Positions 33,790 to 41,851 of a stretch of 41,851 bases of DNA are shown piece after piece. This DNA comes from Planctomycetota bacterium (lineage in GTDB: Bacteria; Planctomycetota; Planctomycetia; Pirellulales; UBA1268), in assembly GCA_016872555.1 (NCBI GenBank), contig VGZO01000036.1, positions 1 to 41,851 of the forward strand. Reading direction: 5' to 3'. Made by a program: the position numbers and the translations under genes. Below the pieces are notes generated by a model. That model did no database searches, was not told the DNA's origin, and saw only the letters and a list, made by a program, of their open reading frames with translations. Position 1 is the stretch's first letter. Each line of letters begins with the position of its first letter.

Positions 33790-35781
33790 TCAGGTGGCGG
33801 CCGCCGCGACCGTCGGCCGGGAGGCACCCTCCGCGACCGTCGCCTGGCGTTCGCGCCACACCTCCTCGATCAGGTCGGCGCCGACCAGGCCGTACAACCG
33901 GGGGCGCGGCGGGATCAACGAAGTGTCGATGTCCTCGAAGGTGATCTGGGGATGGCCGTCGGCACCGGGGCGGGCGACCGTGCTCTTCAGCCACCGCTCG
34001 GTGTTGGCGGCAAACCGATCGCACCACGCCTCCGCCTCGCGGCGCCGGCCTACCGGATCGGTCGCGGACAGGCCGGGCACGGAAAACGCCGGCTTGAAGT
34101 GGGCCCCGCGGCACTCGTCGCGGAGCAGCGCCCCCTTGAGGATGATCTTCGCCAGCGGAAACATGTCGCCGAGCGACTTGGTGAACGTGACGTTTTGGTT
34201 GGTCCAGTTGCCGGTGTCGCTGACGGCGCTGCGGGTCCACCGCTCCTCGAGCGTGCAGACCTCGTCGTAAGCGGCGGCGAGCTGGTCGTTGCGCCGCACG
34301 ACGGTCGCCACGCGCGTCATCAGCGCCCCGAGATCCTGGTGGATGGCGTAGGGGTTGTCGCCGCCGCCGCGCCGGCCGAGCAGCGCCTCGTGGCGATCCT
34401 GCTCGCGCCGCAGGGCGGAATCGAACAGCCGGGCCGGCTCCTCGGCGGCCGTCCGCGACGCGCCTTCACCCCCGGCGATCACCCCACTGGCGCAGAACAG
34501 CCCGCTGAAGATGCACGACAGCAGCGAATTGGCGCCGAGCCGGTTGGCACCGTGGTACTGGTAGTCGCATTCGCCGATCGCGTACAGGCCGGGGATCGTG
34601 GTCTGGTGGTTGCGCGGCGACCCCTCCTCCATCCCGCCGCCGGCACTGCGCCGGTAGTCGACCCACAGCCCGCCCATCGAGTAATGGACGGCGGGGAAGA
34701 TCTTCATCGGCGCCGACCTCGGGTCGACCCCCTGGAACTTCTCGTAGATCTCCAGGATCCCGTGGAGCTTGCGGTCGAGTTCCTGGCGGGGGATGTGGGT
34801 CAGGTCGAGGTACACGCACGGCCGGTCGCGCTCGACCGACAAGCCCTCGTTGACGCAGATGTCGAAGATCTCCCGCGTGGCGATGTCGCGCGGCACGAGA
34901 TTCTTGTATTTGGGATAGCGATCCTCGAGGAAGTAGAAGCGTTCCGACTCGGGGATCGTCGTCGGGTCGCGTGGATCCTGCGGAGTGCGCGGCACCCAGA
35001 CGCGGCCCCCTTCACCGCGGGCGCTTTCGCTCATCAGCCGCAGCTTGTCGGCGCCCGGGATCGCCGTCGGGTGAACCTGGATGAACTCGCCGTTGCCGTA
35101 GGCGGCGCCGTGCTGGTAGGCACGGCTGATGGCGCTGCCCGTGCAGGCCATCGACATCGTCGAACGGCCGAAGACGAGACCGCATCCCCCCGAGGCGAGG
35201 ATCACCGCGTCGGCGGCGAACGACCGGAACTGCATCGACACCAGATCCTGGCAGATCGCGCCGCGGCAACGGCCGTGGCCGTCGAGGACGGGGGCGAGGA
35301 AGTCCCAGAACTCCCACTTCTTCACCCGCCCGGCGACCTCATGCCGGCGCACCTGCTCGTCAAGCGCGTAGAGCAATTGCTGACCGGTCGTCGCCCCGGC
35401 GAAGGCCGTCCGCTTGTAGAGCGTGCCACCGAAGCGGCGCTGGTCGCGGAACCCCTCAGGGGTGCGGTTGAAGGGGACGCCGAGGCGGTCCATCAGGTCG
35501 ATGATCCGTGGCCCCCAGTCGGCCATTTCCTTGACCGGCGGTTGGTGCTGGAGGAAGTCGCCGCCGTAGACGGTGTCGTCGAAGTGCTTCCACTCCGAGT
35601 CCCCCTGCTGGCGCGTCAGCGCGTTGACGCTGTTGATGCCCCCCTGGGCACAGACACTGTGCGACCGTTTCACCGGCACGAGGCTGATCAGGTCGACGGC
35701 GACGCCCAGTTCGGCCAGCCGCATCGTCGCCGACAGCCCTGCCAGCCCGCCACCGACGACCAACACCCTCGGCTGTGCCAT
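33790..35781 (-). CDS. sdhA: Succinate dehydrogenase / fumarate reductase flavoprotein subunit
   Basis: 663 residues. It oxidises succinate to fumarate, or the reverse, with covalent FAD. The dinucleotide-binding site is VLVVGGGLAGLSATMRLAE at the start; His41 in KRSHSVCAQGGIN is the FAD attachment residue. Substrate and FAD regions include ILASGGCGLVFGRSTMSMA, FIQVHPTAIPG, MSESARGEGGRVWVPRTP, and HYSMGGLWVDYRRSAGG, with GLYAIGECDYQYHGANRLGA near residue 395. Length and motifs match the B. subtilis / epsilon-proteobacterial type. The ATG at 35781 lies 110 bp after the sdhC stop, with GAAGGGG about ten bases upstream. Confidence 0.96.
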   Translation of the reverse strand: MAQPRVLVVGGGLAGLSATMRLAELGVAVDLISLVPVKRSHSVCAQGGINSVNALTRQQGDSEWKHFDDTVYGGDFLQHQPPVKEMADWGPRIIDLMDRLGVPFNRTPEGFRDQRRFGGTLYKRTAFAGATTGQQLLYALDEQVRRHEVAGRVKKWEFWDFLAPVLDGHGRCRGAICQDLVSMQFRSFAADAVILASGGCGLVFGRSTMSMACTGSAISRAYQHGAAYGNGEFIQVHPTAIPGADKLRLMSESARGEGGRVWVPRTPQDPRDPTTIPESERFYFLEDRYPKYKNLVPRDIATREIFDICVNEGLSVERDRPCVYLDLTHIPRQELDRKLHGILEIYEKFQGVDPRSAPMKIFPAVHYSMGGLWVDYRRSAGGGMEEGSPRNHQTTIPGLYAIGECDYQYHGANRLGANSLLSCIFSGLFCASGVIAGGEGASRTAAEEPARLFDSALRREQDRHEALLGRRGGGDNPYAIHQDLGALMTRVATVVRRNDQLAAAYDEVCTLEERWTRSAVSDTGNWTNQNVTFTKSLGDMFPLAKIILKGALLRDECRGAHFKPAFSVPGLSATDPVGRRREAEAWCDRFAANTERWLKSTVARPGADGHPQITFEDIDTSLIPPRPRLYGLVGADLIEEVWRERQATVAEGASRPTVAAAAT

Positions 35782-35891
35782 GGATCAACCCCTTCGCTCC
35801 CGCACGCCGAGGCCGGGAAAGTCCCGTCCGGGGTGCGTGCGGGTCGATCCCCGGTGAAAAGTCGTCTCGGGCCGGCTTCCGTACCCGGCAC

Positions 35892-36674
35892 TCAGGTTCC
35901 CACGTCCGCGGAGGCGGCAGCCGGGCTCGCCGGCAGTCCCCCTTCGAGCATCCGCCGCGCCTCGCCGCGCCGCTCCTCGAGGGCCCGTGCCGAGTCGACG
36001 TCGATCCTCCGGATGCCGACCAGCGACCCCAGACCTGCAAACGCCAACACAGCGCCGACGCCGACGCTCACCCAATTCGCCCGCCGCATCGCCGCGGGGC
36101 TCGTCCACACACCCCAGGTGATTCCCAACGACCACAGGCCGTTTGCGAAATGGTAGACCGCGGCCAGCATCCCGATGGCATACAGCAGATTCATCCCCAG
36201 GGAGGCCATCGCCACCGCGAGGGTGCTCGAGGCATGGTGCGGATCGAATCCCGGCAGGGCCGTGCCGCGGAACGGCGCCCCGAGCCAGTGGAGATGGACA
36301 AGGTGCCAGACGATGAACGCGAAAGCGATCATCCCCGTGGCCCGTTGCAACGTGTAGCGGATGTTGCCCGAGTAGGGATAGGAACCGACGTTCGGCATCC
36401 CGCCGGCGATGATCACGAATCCCACCACCGCGTGGAACAGGATCGGCAGGAAGATGAAGGCGATCTCCACCGGCACCAGCAGGGGACCGAGGCCGTGGAT
36501 CGTGTCGACACGGTCCTGGAAGCTCTCCGCCCCGCCGAGGATCGACGAGTTGGTCAGCAGGTGGACCACCAGAAAGGCCCCCACCGGCAGCAGACCCGCC
36601 AGCGAGAACAGCCTGTAGATGAGAAACTGGTGGCGGGTGAAGAACGAGTCTGCGGCGGTATCGTCGCGCGTCAC
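35892..36674 (-). CDS. sdhC: Succinate dehydrogenase cytochrome b558 subunit (di-heme type)
   Basis: 260 residues with five predicted membrane helices. It anchors SdhAB and passes electrons to quinone. His38, His81, His124 and His175, one in each of four helices, match in order and roughly in spacing the four heme-binding His of B. subtilis SdhC (28, 70, 113 and 155), pointing to two b hemes and probably menaquinone. The first helices read LIYRLFSLAGLLPVGAFLVV and FIFLPILFHAVVGFVIIAGG. A charged tail of ~40 residues follows the last helix. The start is a GTG at 36674 with a weak ribosome binding site. It opens the sdhCAB operon. Confidence 0.93.
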   Translation of the reverse strand: MTRDDTAADSFFTRHQFLIYRLFSLAGLLPVGAFLVVHLLTNSSILGGAESFQDRVDTIHGLGPLLVPVEIAFIFLPILFHAVVGFVIIAGGMPNVGSYPYSGNIRYTLQRATGMIAFAFIVWHLVHLHWLGAPFRGTALPGFDPHHASSTLAVAMASLGMNLLYAIGMLAAVYHFANGLWSLGITWGVWTSPAAMRRANWVSVGVGAVLAFAGLGSLVGIRRIDVDSARALEERRGEARRMLEGGLPASPAAASADVGT

Positions 36675-36933
36675 GATGAACCTGCTCGTTGTTGACCTGC
36701 CCGGCCGAGCGTGCCGGCCGGCACCGCGTTGGACCGGAATCTCGGCCCGTCGTCATGCGATACACGCGGACCGACGCGGCCGTGGCAACGACGCCCGGAC
36801 CGGCTTCACGGTCCGCTCCTCGTCGCCTGTGCCTGCCAGGCCCTCCGCAGGCCTCGGCCCCGGGCATTAACCGCGCCGGTCCCGACCCTGCCCCGACACG
36901 GCAGCGGACCGCTCGCGATCCCGCATCACGACC
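36675..36933 (-). promoter_or_regulatory. Long structured 5' leader of sdhCAB
   Basis: The predicted sdh transcript has an untranslated leader of about 260 bases. Two perfect 7-bp hairpins stand out: CGGACCG/CGGTCCG (36796-36802 and 36809-36815, 6-base loop) and CCGGCCG/CGGCCGG (36701-36707 and 36715-36721, 7-base loop). The second ends 27 bases before the GTG. No coding sequence was recognised on either strand here. Confidence 0.4.
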
Positions 36934-36939
36934 ACGGGG

Positions 36940-36967
36940 AGTATAGGACCGCGTCACGCCCGGGCAA
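36940..36967 (-). promoter_or_regulatory. Putative sigma70 promoter for sdhCAB
   Basis: On the minus strand TTGCCC (plus 36962-36967), 16 bp, TATACT (plus 36940-36945). It is divergent from the promoter at 36983-37012; the two -35 boxes are only 15 bp apart. Confidence 0.55.
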
Positions 36968-36982
36968 CGCCGGTGGCGTGAA

Positions 36983-37012
36983 TTGGCGGCTTCGTTCCCT
37001 CTTTTTTATACT
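36983..37012 (+). promoter_or_regulatory. Putative sigma70 promoter for the PAS/GAF-receiver gene
   Basis: TTGGCG (36983-36988), 18 bp, TATACT (37007-37012), with a run of six T just before the -10 box, conspicuous in this G+C-rich DNA. It lies 40 bp before the GTG start. Confidence 0.6.
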
Positions 37013-37052
37013 CCGTGCGGTGTCGCCCGGTCCGGCACGGAGGGATAGCAGG

Positions 37053-38762
37053 GTGTCGGAAGTCCGGAACGTGCTGGTCGTATCGGAGCCCTCGATCCGC
37101 CCTGCGGTGTCGATCGACGACGGCAGGCTCACCGTCGACACCGGTGTTTCGGGCTCGTCGCACGTCATTCCCTGCAGCGACGTCCGCGACGCTGCCGAGC
37201 GCGTCGCCACCGACGGCAGCACGGCTGCGGCCGTCCTCGTCGGCCGCGGCGCGGTCGGCGAGCTGCGTGCGCTCGAACGCGACAGCCGCGTACTCGCCGA
37301 CCTTCCCGACGGCGTTGCCGTCGTCTCCGCCGGCGGCACGATCCTCTGGGGCAACGCCCGGTTCCGAGAGTGGTGTGGCTGTGAGTCGGTGGCCGATCGC
37401 CGCATCGGCGACGCCCTCAACGCCCCGGAGATCGTCGGCGACGAGGGGGATCCGGTGGCGGCCGTGGTCGCGGGAGCGACGGCCGCCGCGGCCACCGTGC
37501 GCACGGCCGACAACCGCTACTTCCACCTCCGCGCCGCCCCGTTCACCGACACCACCGCCCCCGGGGCGGCCGCCGCCGTCGTCAGTGTCCGCGAGGTGAC
37601 CCACACGATCCTCGAGCAACAGAAACGCGCCGCCATCCACCACGCCGGCCAGCAGCTCGCCGACCTCACCCCGGCCGAGCTGGCGAGCATGAGCGTCACG
37701 GAGCGCATCGACCTCCTCAAGAGCAACATCCTCCATTACTCGCGCGATCTGCTGCAGTTCGACGTCATCGAGATCCGCCTCCTCGACGCGCGCACCGGTC
37801 GGCTCGAGCCGCTGCTGGCCGAGGGGATGGAGCCCGAGGCCGAGGCCCGGGTGCTGTTCGCCCGCACCGAGAACAACGGCGTCACCGGCTTCGTCGCCGC
37901 CACGGGCCGGAGCTACCACTGCACCGACACGACGCACGACCCCCACTACCTCGAGGGCTGCAAGGGGGCGAAGACGTCGCTCACCGTGCCGCTGACCTAC
38001 CACGACCGGGTGATCGGCACGTTCAACGTCGAGAGCCCCGAGCCGGGCGGCTTTTCCCCGACCGACCTGCAGTTCCTCGAGATCTTCGCCCGCGACGTCG
38101 CCGTCGCCATCAACACGCTCGAGCTGCTCGTCGCGGAGAAGGCGACGACGGCGGCGGCGAGCATCGAGGCGATCCACGGGGCAGTCGCCCTGCCCGTCGA
38201 CGACATCCTCAACGAGGCCGTCAACGTCATGGAGCGCTACATCGGCCACGATGCCGACGTGGTCGAGCGCCTCCAGAAGATCCTCCGCAATGCGCGCGAC
38301 ATCAAGCTCGTGATCCAGAAGGTCGGCGAGACGATGACCCCGAGCTCGGCCCACACCCAGTCGCGCCAGCCCCAGCGGCCGCGGCTCGTGCGCCGGCGGA
38401 TCCTCGTCGTCGACGCCGACGAGCAGGTCCGGGCGGCAGCCCACTCGCACCTCGAGCGCTGCGGCTGCATCGTCGAGACGGCACGCGACGGCGGCGAGGC
38501 GATCTCGATGGTCCGCAACGCCCGCGACAGCTACGACATCGTGCTTTCCGACATCCGCCTCCCCGACATGACCGGCTACGAGCTGCTCGTCAGGCTGCTC
38601 GAGGGGATGTCTCCGGGACGGTTCATCCTGATGCAGGAATTCGGCTGGGACCCCGGCCACTCGATCGTCAAGGCGCGGCAGGCCGGCAGCCGTCTCCAGC
38701 TCTTCAAGCCGTTCCGTGTCGATCAGCTGCTCGACACGATCGAGCGGGCGCTCGCCGACTGA
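37053..38762 (+). CDS. PAS-GAF-receiver signalling protein without kinase domain
   Basis: 569 residues. Residues ~1-80 are unassigned. About 88-190 look like a PAS domain (LADLPDGVAVVSAGGTILWG, REWCG). About 225-370 are a GAF domain (NNGVTGFVAATGRSYHCTDT, KTSLTVPLTYHDRVIGTFNV, FLEIFARDVAVAINTLELL). A helical stretch at ~375-430 recalls a histidine-kinase dimerisation domain but has no H-box His followed by Glu, and no ATPase domain follows. The C-terminal ~120 residues are a receiver: RRRILVVDADEQVR, phospho-acceptor Asp in IVLSDIRLPDMTGYELLVRL, Lys in LFKPFRVDQLLDTI. It is probably a stand-alone sensor/relay protein acting with unlinked partners. The GTG at 37053 has GGAGGG at 37039-37044. 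Confidence 0.85.
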   Translation: MSEVRNVLVVSEPSIRPAVSIDDGRLTVDTGVSGSSHVIPCSDVRDAAERVATDGSTAAAVLVGRGAVGELRALERDSRVLADLPDGVAVVSAGGTILWGNARFREWCGCESVADRRIGDALNAPEIVGDEGDPVAAVVAGATAAAATVRTADNRYFHLRAAPFTDTTAPGAAAAVVSVREVTHTILEQQKRAAIHHAGQQLADLTPAELASMSVTERIDLLKSNILHYSRDLLQFDVIEIRLLDARTGRLEPLLAEGMEPEAEARVLFARTENNGVTGFVAATGRSYHCTDTTHDPHYLEGCKGAKTSLTVPLTYHDRVIGTFNVESPEPGGFSPTDLQFLEIFARDVAVAINTLELLVAEKATTAAASIEAIHGAVALPVDDILNEAVNVMERYIGHDADVVERLQKILRNARDIKLVIQKVGETMTPSSAHTQSRQPQRPRLVRRRILVVDADEQVRAAAHSHLERCGCIVETARDGGEAISMVRNARDSYDIVLSDIRLPDMTGYELLVRLLEGMSPGRFILMQEFGWDPGHSIVKARQAGSRLQLFKPFRVDQLLDTIERALAD

Positions 38763-38812
38763 CCGATCAGCCGGCCACGACACCCGCCCCCTGCGGAAGT
38801 GGCATCGCCACC

Positions 38813-38839
38813 GGGGCGACCTCGCAGCGAGTTCGCCCC
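38813..38839 (+). terminator. Hairpin after the receiver gene, possible terminator
   Basis: GGGGCGA (38813-38819) pairs with TCGCCCC (38833-38839), and inside it CTCG (38821-38824) pairs with CGAG (38828-38831), giving 11 pairs with one C/T mismatch and a 3-base loop. It starts 51 bases past the receiver stop. No T-run follows. Confidence 0.4.
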
Positions 38840-38935
38840 AGGTTGCCCAGTCGAGCGTCGCCCCCGACCCGCTGGCCCGGGATCGGACGCCTTCTTCCCT
38901 GTTTTCCAGGCACGCTCACCCAACGGTGGCTGGCC

Positions 38936-38966
38936 TTGACCCGTTCCCCGGCGGGCCGCTACCTAT
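38936..38966 (+). promoter_or_regulatory. Weak candidate promoter for the secretin gene
   Basis: TTGACC (38936-38941) is a good -35 hexamer, but the sequence 18-20 bp downstream (TACCTAT, 38960-38966) is only a partial -10 match. It lies about 40 bp before the secretin ATG. Confidence 0.3.
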
Positions 38967-39004
38967 CCCGCCCTTGCTGTCCCCAGACCACAGGGATCCG
39001 GCCC

Positions 39005-41812
39005 ATGGCATGCCTCCACGATTCCGCCGCGCGACGCTCGGTTCGCCAGACCGATGCCGGACCGTTCGCCGGCCTGCGGCTCACTGCAGCCGCGCTCTCG
39101 CTGGCTCTCGCCGGGCCACTGGGCGCCTTGCCGGCTGCCGAGCCGCTCCCCGCGCCGGCCGATGACGCCGCCGCCGCACGCCGGGCGCTGGCGGGCGCCG
39201 AAGCGGGCGCGCCCGTCGGTCCCCCGCGGCAGCCGACGGCCGCACCGCAGGCGGCAGGGGGCGCACCGGGCACCGAACGGCTCCCCCGCGACCTGGCGAT
39301 CGCCAAGGCGTCGGCCGAGGTCGCCGCCCGGCAGCTCGAGGCCCGCCGGCTGGCGACGACCGCGCCGATCGAGGCTCTCGAACTGCTCGATGCCGTCACC
39401 GCCGACATCGGCGCCCGCGACATCCCCCCCGAGACGCGTGAGCAGCTCCAGCGGCGGATCGACCGCTCGCGCCGCGAGATCGAGGAAGCCACCGGGAAGC
39501 GCCGTTCCGAGCTGGAGATGGAGCGGAAGACGGCCCGCGTCGAGGCCGAGGTCCAGCGCGAGCGCGCCCAGCGCGTCGAGGTCGATCAGCGCCTGGCGAT
39601 GCTCGTCGAGGAATACAACGCCCTGATCGACGACCGCCGCTACGCCGAGGCCGAGGCGTTGGCCAAGAAGGCCGGCCAGCTGGCCCCCGAGAATCCCGTC
39701 GTCCGGCAGCTCCTCTCACAGAGCCGGATGATCCGGCGGATCGACGCGCAGAAGTCGATCGAGTCGGACAAGCAGGCGGCGGTCCTCGACGTCGCCGAGG
39801 ACGTCGAGCGCTCGACGACGCCGTTCCTCGGCCCGATCGAGTTCCCCGCGACCAAGGAATGGGAAACGCTCACCAAGAACCGCACGCGCCGCGAGGCCGA
39901 CGGCAAGGGGCGTCTCAACCCTGCCGAGGTGCAGATCCAGCGCAAGCTCTCGACCCCCGTCCTCGCCTCCCACCGCAACGAGCCGCTCGCCGTCGTCCTC
40001 GACTCGCTGGCCCGGCAGGCGGACGTGCCGATCCACCTCGACATGGTCGGCCTCGAGGGGGAGCAGGTCCTCAGCGACACGCCGGTGACGATCGCGCTGG
40101 ACCAGAAGATCTCCCTGAAGAGCGCCCTCAAGCTGCTCCTCGAGCCGCTCCATCTCGACTACGTGATCAAGGACGAGGTGCTGAAGATCACCAGCCCACG
40201 CCTCCTCAAGGGGGACGTGTACAGCGTCTCCTACCAGGTCGCCGACCTCGTGATCCCGGTGCCGAGCTTCTCGACCGACGGCCTGGGGATCTCGGCGGCC
40301 CTCCGCGACGGCTACGCGCGCATCGCCACGCAGGAAGCCCCGGTCGTCCAGACCGGCCCACCTCCGGCGGGGATCAATGCCGCCGCCGCCCGCGGGCCGG
40401 CCGGCGCCGTCGATCCGATGTCGCTGGCGCAGATGCAGGGGCCGGTCATTCCCCCGGCGACCGGGTCGACACCGTCGATCCCCTTCGGCCCGCAGGGAGT
40501 GCCAGGCGGCAACATGGCCGACTTTGAGTCGCTGATCGACCTCATCCAGCAGACCGTCGCCCCGCAGAGCTGGATCAACACCGGCGGCCCGGGGGCGATC
40601 CAGCAGTTTCCCACCAACCTCAGCATCGTCGTCAGCCAGACGCAGGAGGTCCACGAGCAGATCGCCGACCTCCTCGAGCAGCTCCGCCGTCTCCAGGATC
40701 TCCAGGTGACGATCGAGGTCCGCTTCATCTCGCTCAACGACACGTTCTTCGAGCGGATCGGCGTCGACTTCGACTTCAACATCCAGTCGAACGTCCGTGA
40801 GCCGCTCAACATGACGGCCCTGCCGACGGCAAGCAATTCGTCGACGTCGCCCTACTCGCTGGGCCTCATCCCGGGTCCCGGTGGCCCGTCGCAGACGATC
40901 GGCCTCGACCCGACCGGGAATCCCGGCGTGGCACTGGCGCCCAATCCGGGGTTCGGCCAGCAGAACTTCTTCTCGATCCCGTTCCGGCAGAACAGCTTCG
41001 GCCCCGGCAGCGTGCCGCAACTCCCCGGCCTCCCCGACCCGGCTTCGTCGGCGGCGAACTTCGGGTTCGCGATCCTCTCCGACATCGAGGCCTACTTCCT
41101 CATCCAGGCCGCCCAGGGCAACACCCGCTCCAACGTCATGCAGGCTCCGAAGGTGACGCTGTTCAACGGCCAGACGGCGAGCGTCTCCGACACCCGCCAG
41201 CGGCCGTTCGTGACCAGCGTGGTGCCCGTCGTCGGCGACTTCGCCGCCGCCCAGCAGCCGGTGATCACCGTCCTCTCCGAGGGGACGGCGGTCAACGTCC
41301 AGGCGGTCGTCTCCAGCGATCGGCGCTTCGTCCGCCTCACGCTCGTCCCCTTCTTCTCGACGATCGGCAAGGTCGAGGAGTTCCAGTTCGAGGGCTCGCG
41401 TTCGACGAGCACCAAGAGCAGCGACGAGAAGACCGGGCTCGACGGCGCGGCGGGCCTCGAGGGGGTTCCGCCGCTCGGCGCCGCCCTCGGCGTCCAGGCC
41501 AAGAGCGACCGTGAGCAGACGCTCCGCTCCAGCGGCACCACGATCCAGCTGCCGGAGTTCCTGTTCACCACCGTGACCACCACGGTCAGCGTGCCCGACG
41601 GCGGCACGGTGCTCCTCGGCGGCATCAAGCGGCAGCGCGAGGGGCGCAACGAGTACGGCGTGCCGATCCTCTCGAAGATCCCCTACATCAACCGGTTGTT
41701 CCGCAACGTCGGCCTCGGCCGCACGACCGACAGCCTGATGCTGATGGTGACGCCGCGGATCATCATCCAGGAAGAGGAGGAGGACAAGCTCCTCGGGAAC
41801 AGCCGTCCCTGA
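39005..41812 (+). CDS. Secretin (GspD/PilQ-like outer-membrane channel)
   Basis: 935 residues. A signal peptide is likely (LRLTAAALSLALAGPLGALP) after a long basic N-region. Residues ~160-260 are charged, helical and probably coiled-coil (RRSELEMERKTARVEAEVQR). About 315-400 resemble an STN/N0-type domain (PLAVVLDSLARQADVPIHLD, SALKLLLEPLHLDYVIKDE), followed by a Pro/Gly-rich spacer and a secretin N-type repeat (LSIVVSQTQEVHEQIADLLE). The C-terminal secretin domain has TIEVRFISLNDTFFERIGVD, a Gly/Pro/Asn-rich insert, ARVTLF-like VTLFNGQTASVSD, TTVSVPDGGTVLLGGIKR, and VPILSKIPYINRLFRNVGLG. Such proteins form ring channels for type II secretion or type IV pili. No other secretion gene is adjacent in the window. 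The ATG at 39005 has AGGGA upstream. Confidence 0.9.
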   Translation: MACLHDSAARRSVRQTDAGPFAGLRLTAAALSLALAGPLGALPAAEPLPAPADDAAAARRALAGAEAGAPVGPPRQPTAAPQAAGGAPGTERLPRDLAIAKASAEVAARQLEARRLATTAPIEALELLDAVTADIGARDIPPETREQLQRRIDRSRREIEEATGKRRSELEMERKTARVEAEVQRERAQRVEVDQRLAMLVEEYNALIDDRRYAEAEALAKKAGQLAPENPVVRQLLSQSRMIRRIDAQKSIESDKQAAVLDVAEDVERSTTPFLGPIEFPATKEWETLTKNRTRREADGKGRLNPAEVQIQRKLSTPVLASHRNEPLAVVLDSLARQADVPIHLDMVGLEGEQVLSDTPVTIALDQKISLKSALKLLLEPLHLDYVIKDEVLKITSPRLLKGDVYSVSYQVADLVIPVPSFSTDGLGISAALRDGYARIATQEAPVVQTGPPPAGINAAAARGPAGAVDPMSLAQMQGPVIPPATGSTPSIPFGPQGVPGGNMADFESLIDLIQQTVAPQSWINTGGPGAIQQFPTNLSIVVSQTQEVHEQIADLLEQLRRLQDLQVTIEVRFISLNDTFFERIGVDFDFNIQSNVREPLNMTALPTASNSSTSPYSLGLIPGPGGPSQTIGLDPTGNPGVALAPNPGFGQQNFFSIPFRQNSFGPGSVPQLPGLPDPASSAANFGFAILSDIEAYFLIQAAQGNTRSNVMQAPKVTLFNGQTASVSDTRQRPFVTSVVPVVGDFAAAQQPVITVLSEGTAVNVQAVVSSDRRFVRLTLVPFFSTIGKVEEFQFEGSRSTSTKSSDEKTGLDGAAGLEGVPPLGAALGVQAKSDREQTLRSSGTTIQLPEFLFTTVTTTVSVPDGGTVLLGGIKRQREGRNEYGVPILSKIPYINRLFRNVGLGRTTDSLMLMVTPRIIIQEEEEDKLLGNSRP

Positions 41813-41822
41813 GCCGCTCCCG

Positions 41823-41851
41823 ATGAAGCCCTCCTGGATCACCGCCGGGGC
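41823..41851 (+). CDS. Possible start of a further gene at the window edge
   Basis: An ATG 11 bases after the secretin stop opens a frame (MKPSWITAG) that runs off the window. It has no clear ribosome binding site, and only 29 bases are visible, so it may not be a gene. Confidence 0.2.

Noticed and set aside
33725-34240. Upstream extension of the sdhB frame
   Set aside because: It overlaps sdhA in another frame; the ATG at 33724 has a ribosome binding site and suits the family.
36711-37052. Upstream extension of the PAS/GAF-receiver frame
   Set aside because: It crosses both divergent promoters; the GTG at 37053 has a GGAGGG site at proper distance.
1-41851. CRISPR arrays, tRNA or rRNA genes, transposons, prophage genes
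   Set aside because: No direct-repeat arrays, cloverleaf-like sequences, transposase motifs or terminal repeats were recognised on reading; a tRNAscan or IS search was not possible.

Overview
The window is very G+C-rich, densely packed bacterial chromosome that most resembles a planctomycete (Pirellulales-like). The evidence is a giant RHS protein opening with a LEPR-like N-terminus (FEQLEQRLLL), a DUF1207-type exported protein, a planctomycete-style secretin, small CPDP-type lipoproteins, frequent GTG starts, and a glmU-prs-rplY-pth / rpsF-ssb-rplI-dnaB core block. No tRNA, rRNA, CRISPR array, insertion sequence or phage gene was recognised. Apart from the RHS gene the window looks like ordinary core chromosome, not an island.

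Layout. 1-5477 (minus): a very large RHS/YD-repeat gene whose C-terminal end lies off the left edge. 5700-7781 (minus): a DUF4432 (aldose-epimerase-like) domain fused through an internal hydrophobic segment to a beta-propeller. 7968-14716 (plus): a housekeeping block with a GlmU-like nucleotidyltransferase, PRPP synthetase, ribosomal protein L25, peptidyl-tRNA hydrolase, S6, SSB, L9 and DnaB. rpsR, usually found between ssb and rplI, is missing; two strong hairpins occupy that gap. 14735-16901 (minus): tsaD and a DUF1207-like protein. 17305-21789 (plus): a flavin reductase-like protein, then a complete CUT2-type sugar ABC transporter (lipoprotein binding protein, permease, double ATPase).

21793-25439 (minus): a three-gene operon of acyl-ACP/CoA synthetase, an uncharacterised protein with hints of a degenerate glycosidase fold, and a ThiF/MoeB-type E1 enzyme. 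25614-29846 (plus): leuS and glgC, each with its own putative sigma70 promoter. 29869-32673 (minus): DEAD-box RNA helicase, family 4 uracil-DNA glycosylase and a small lipoprotein; the helicase promoter carries an operator-like dyad around its -10 box. 32852-36674 (minus): sdhCAB, encoding a di-heme, menaquinone-type succinate dehydrogenase / fumarate reductase, behind a long structured leader. 36940-37012: divergent promoters. 37053-38762 (plus): an orphan PAS/GAF/receiver protein. 39005-41812 (plus): a GspD-like secretin.

Putative promoters share a theme of TTGCCN or TTGNCN, about 18 bp, then TATACT, TAGAAT or TAGCAT, which fits a standard housekeeping sigma factor. Three convergent gene pairs end only 3 to 22 bp apart. 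No clearly new multi-gene system was found. The most unusual items are the DUF4432-propeller fusion, the degenerate glycosidase-like protein between an acyl-activating enzyme and an E1 enzyme, the kinase-less GAF-receiver protein, the structured sdh leader, the operator-like dyad of the helicase gene, and peptidyl-tRNA hydrolase with a changed conserved histidine. All family assignments come from reading motifs; no database search was run.
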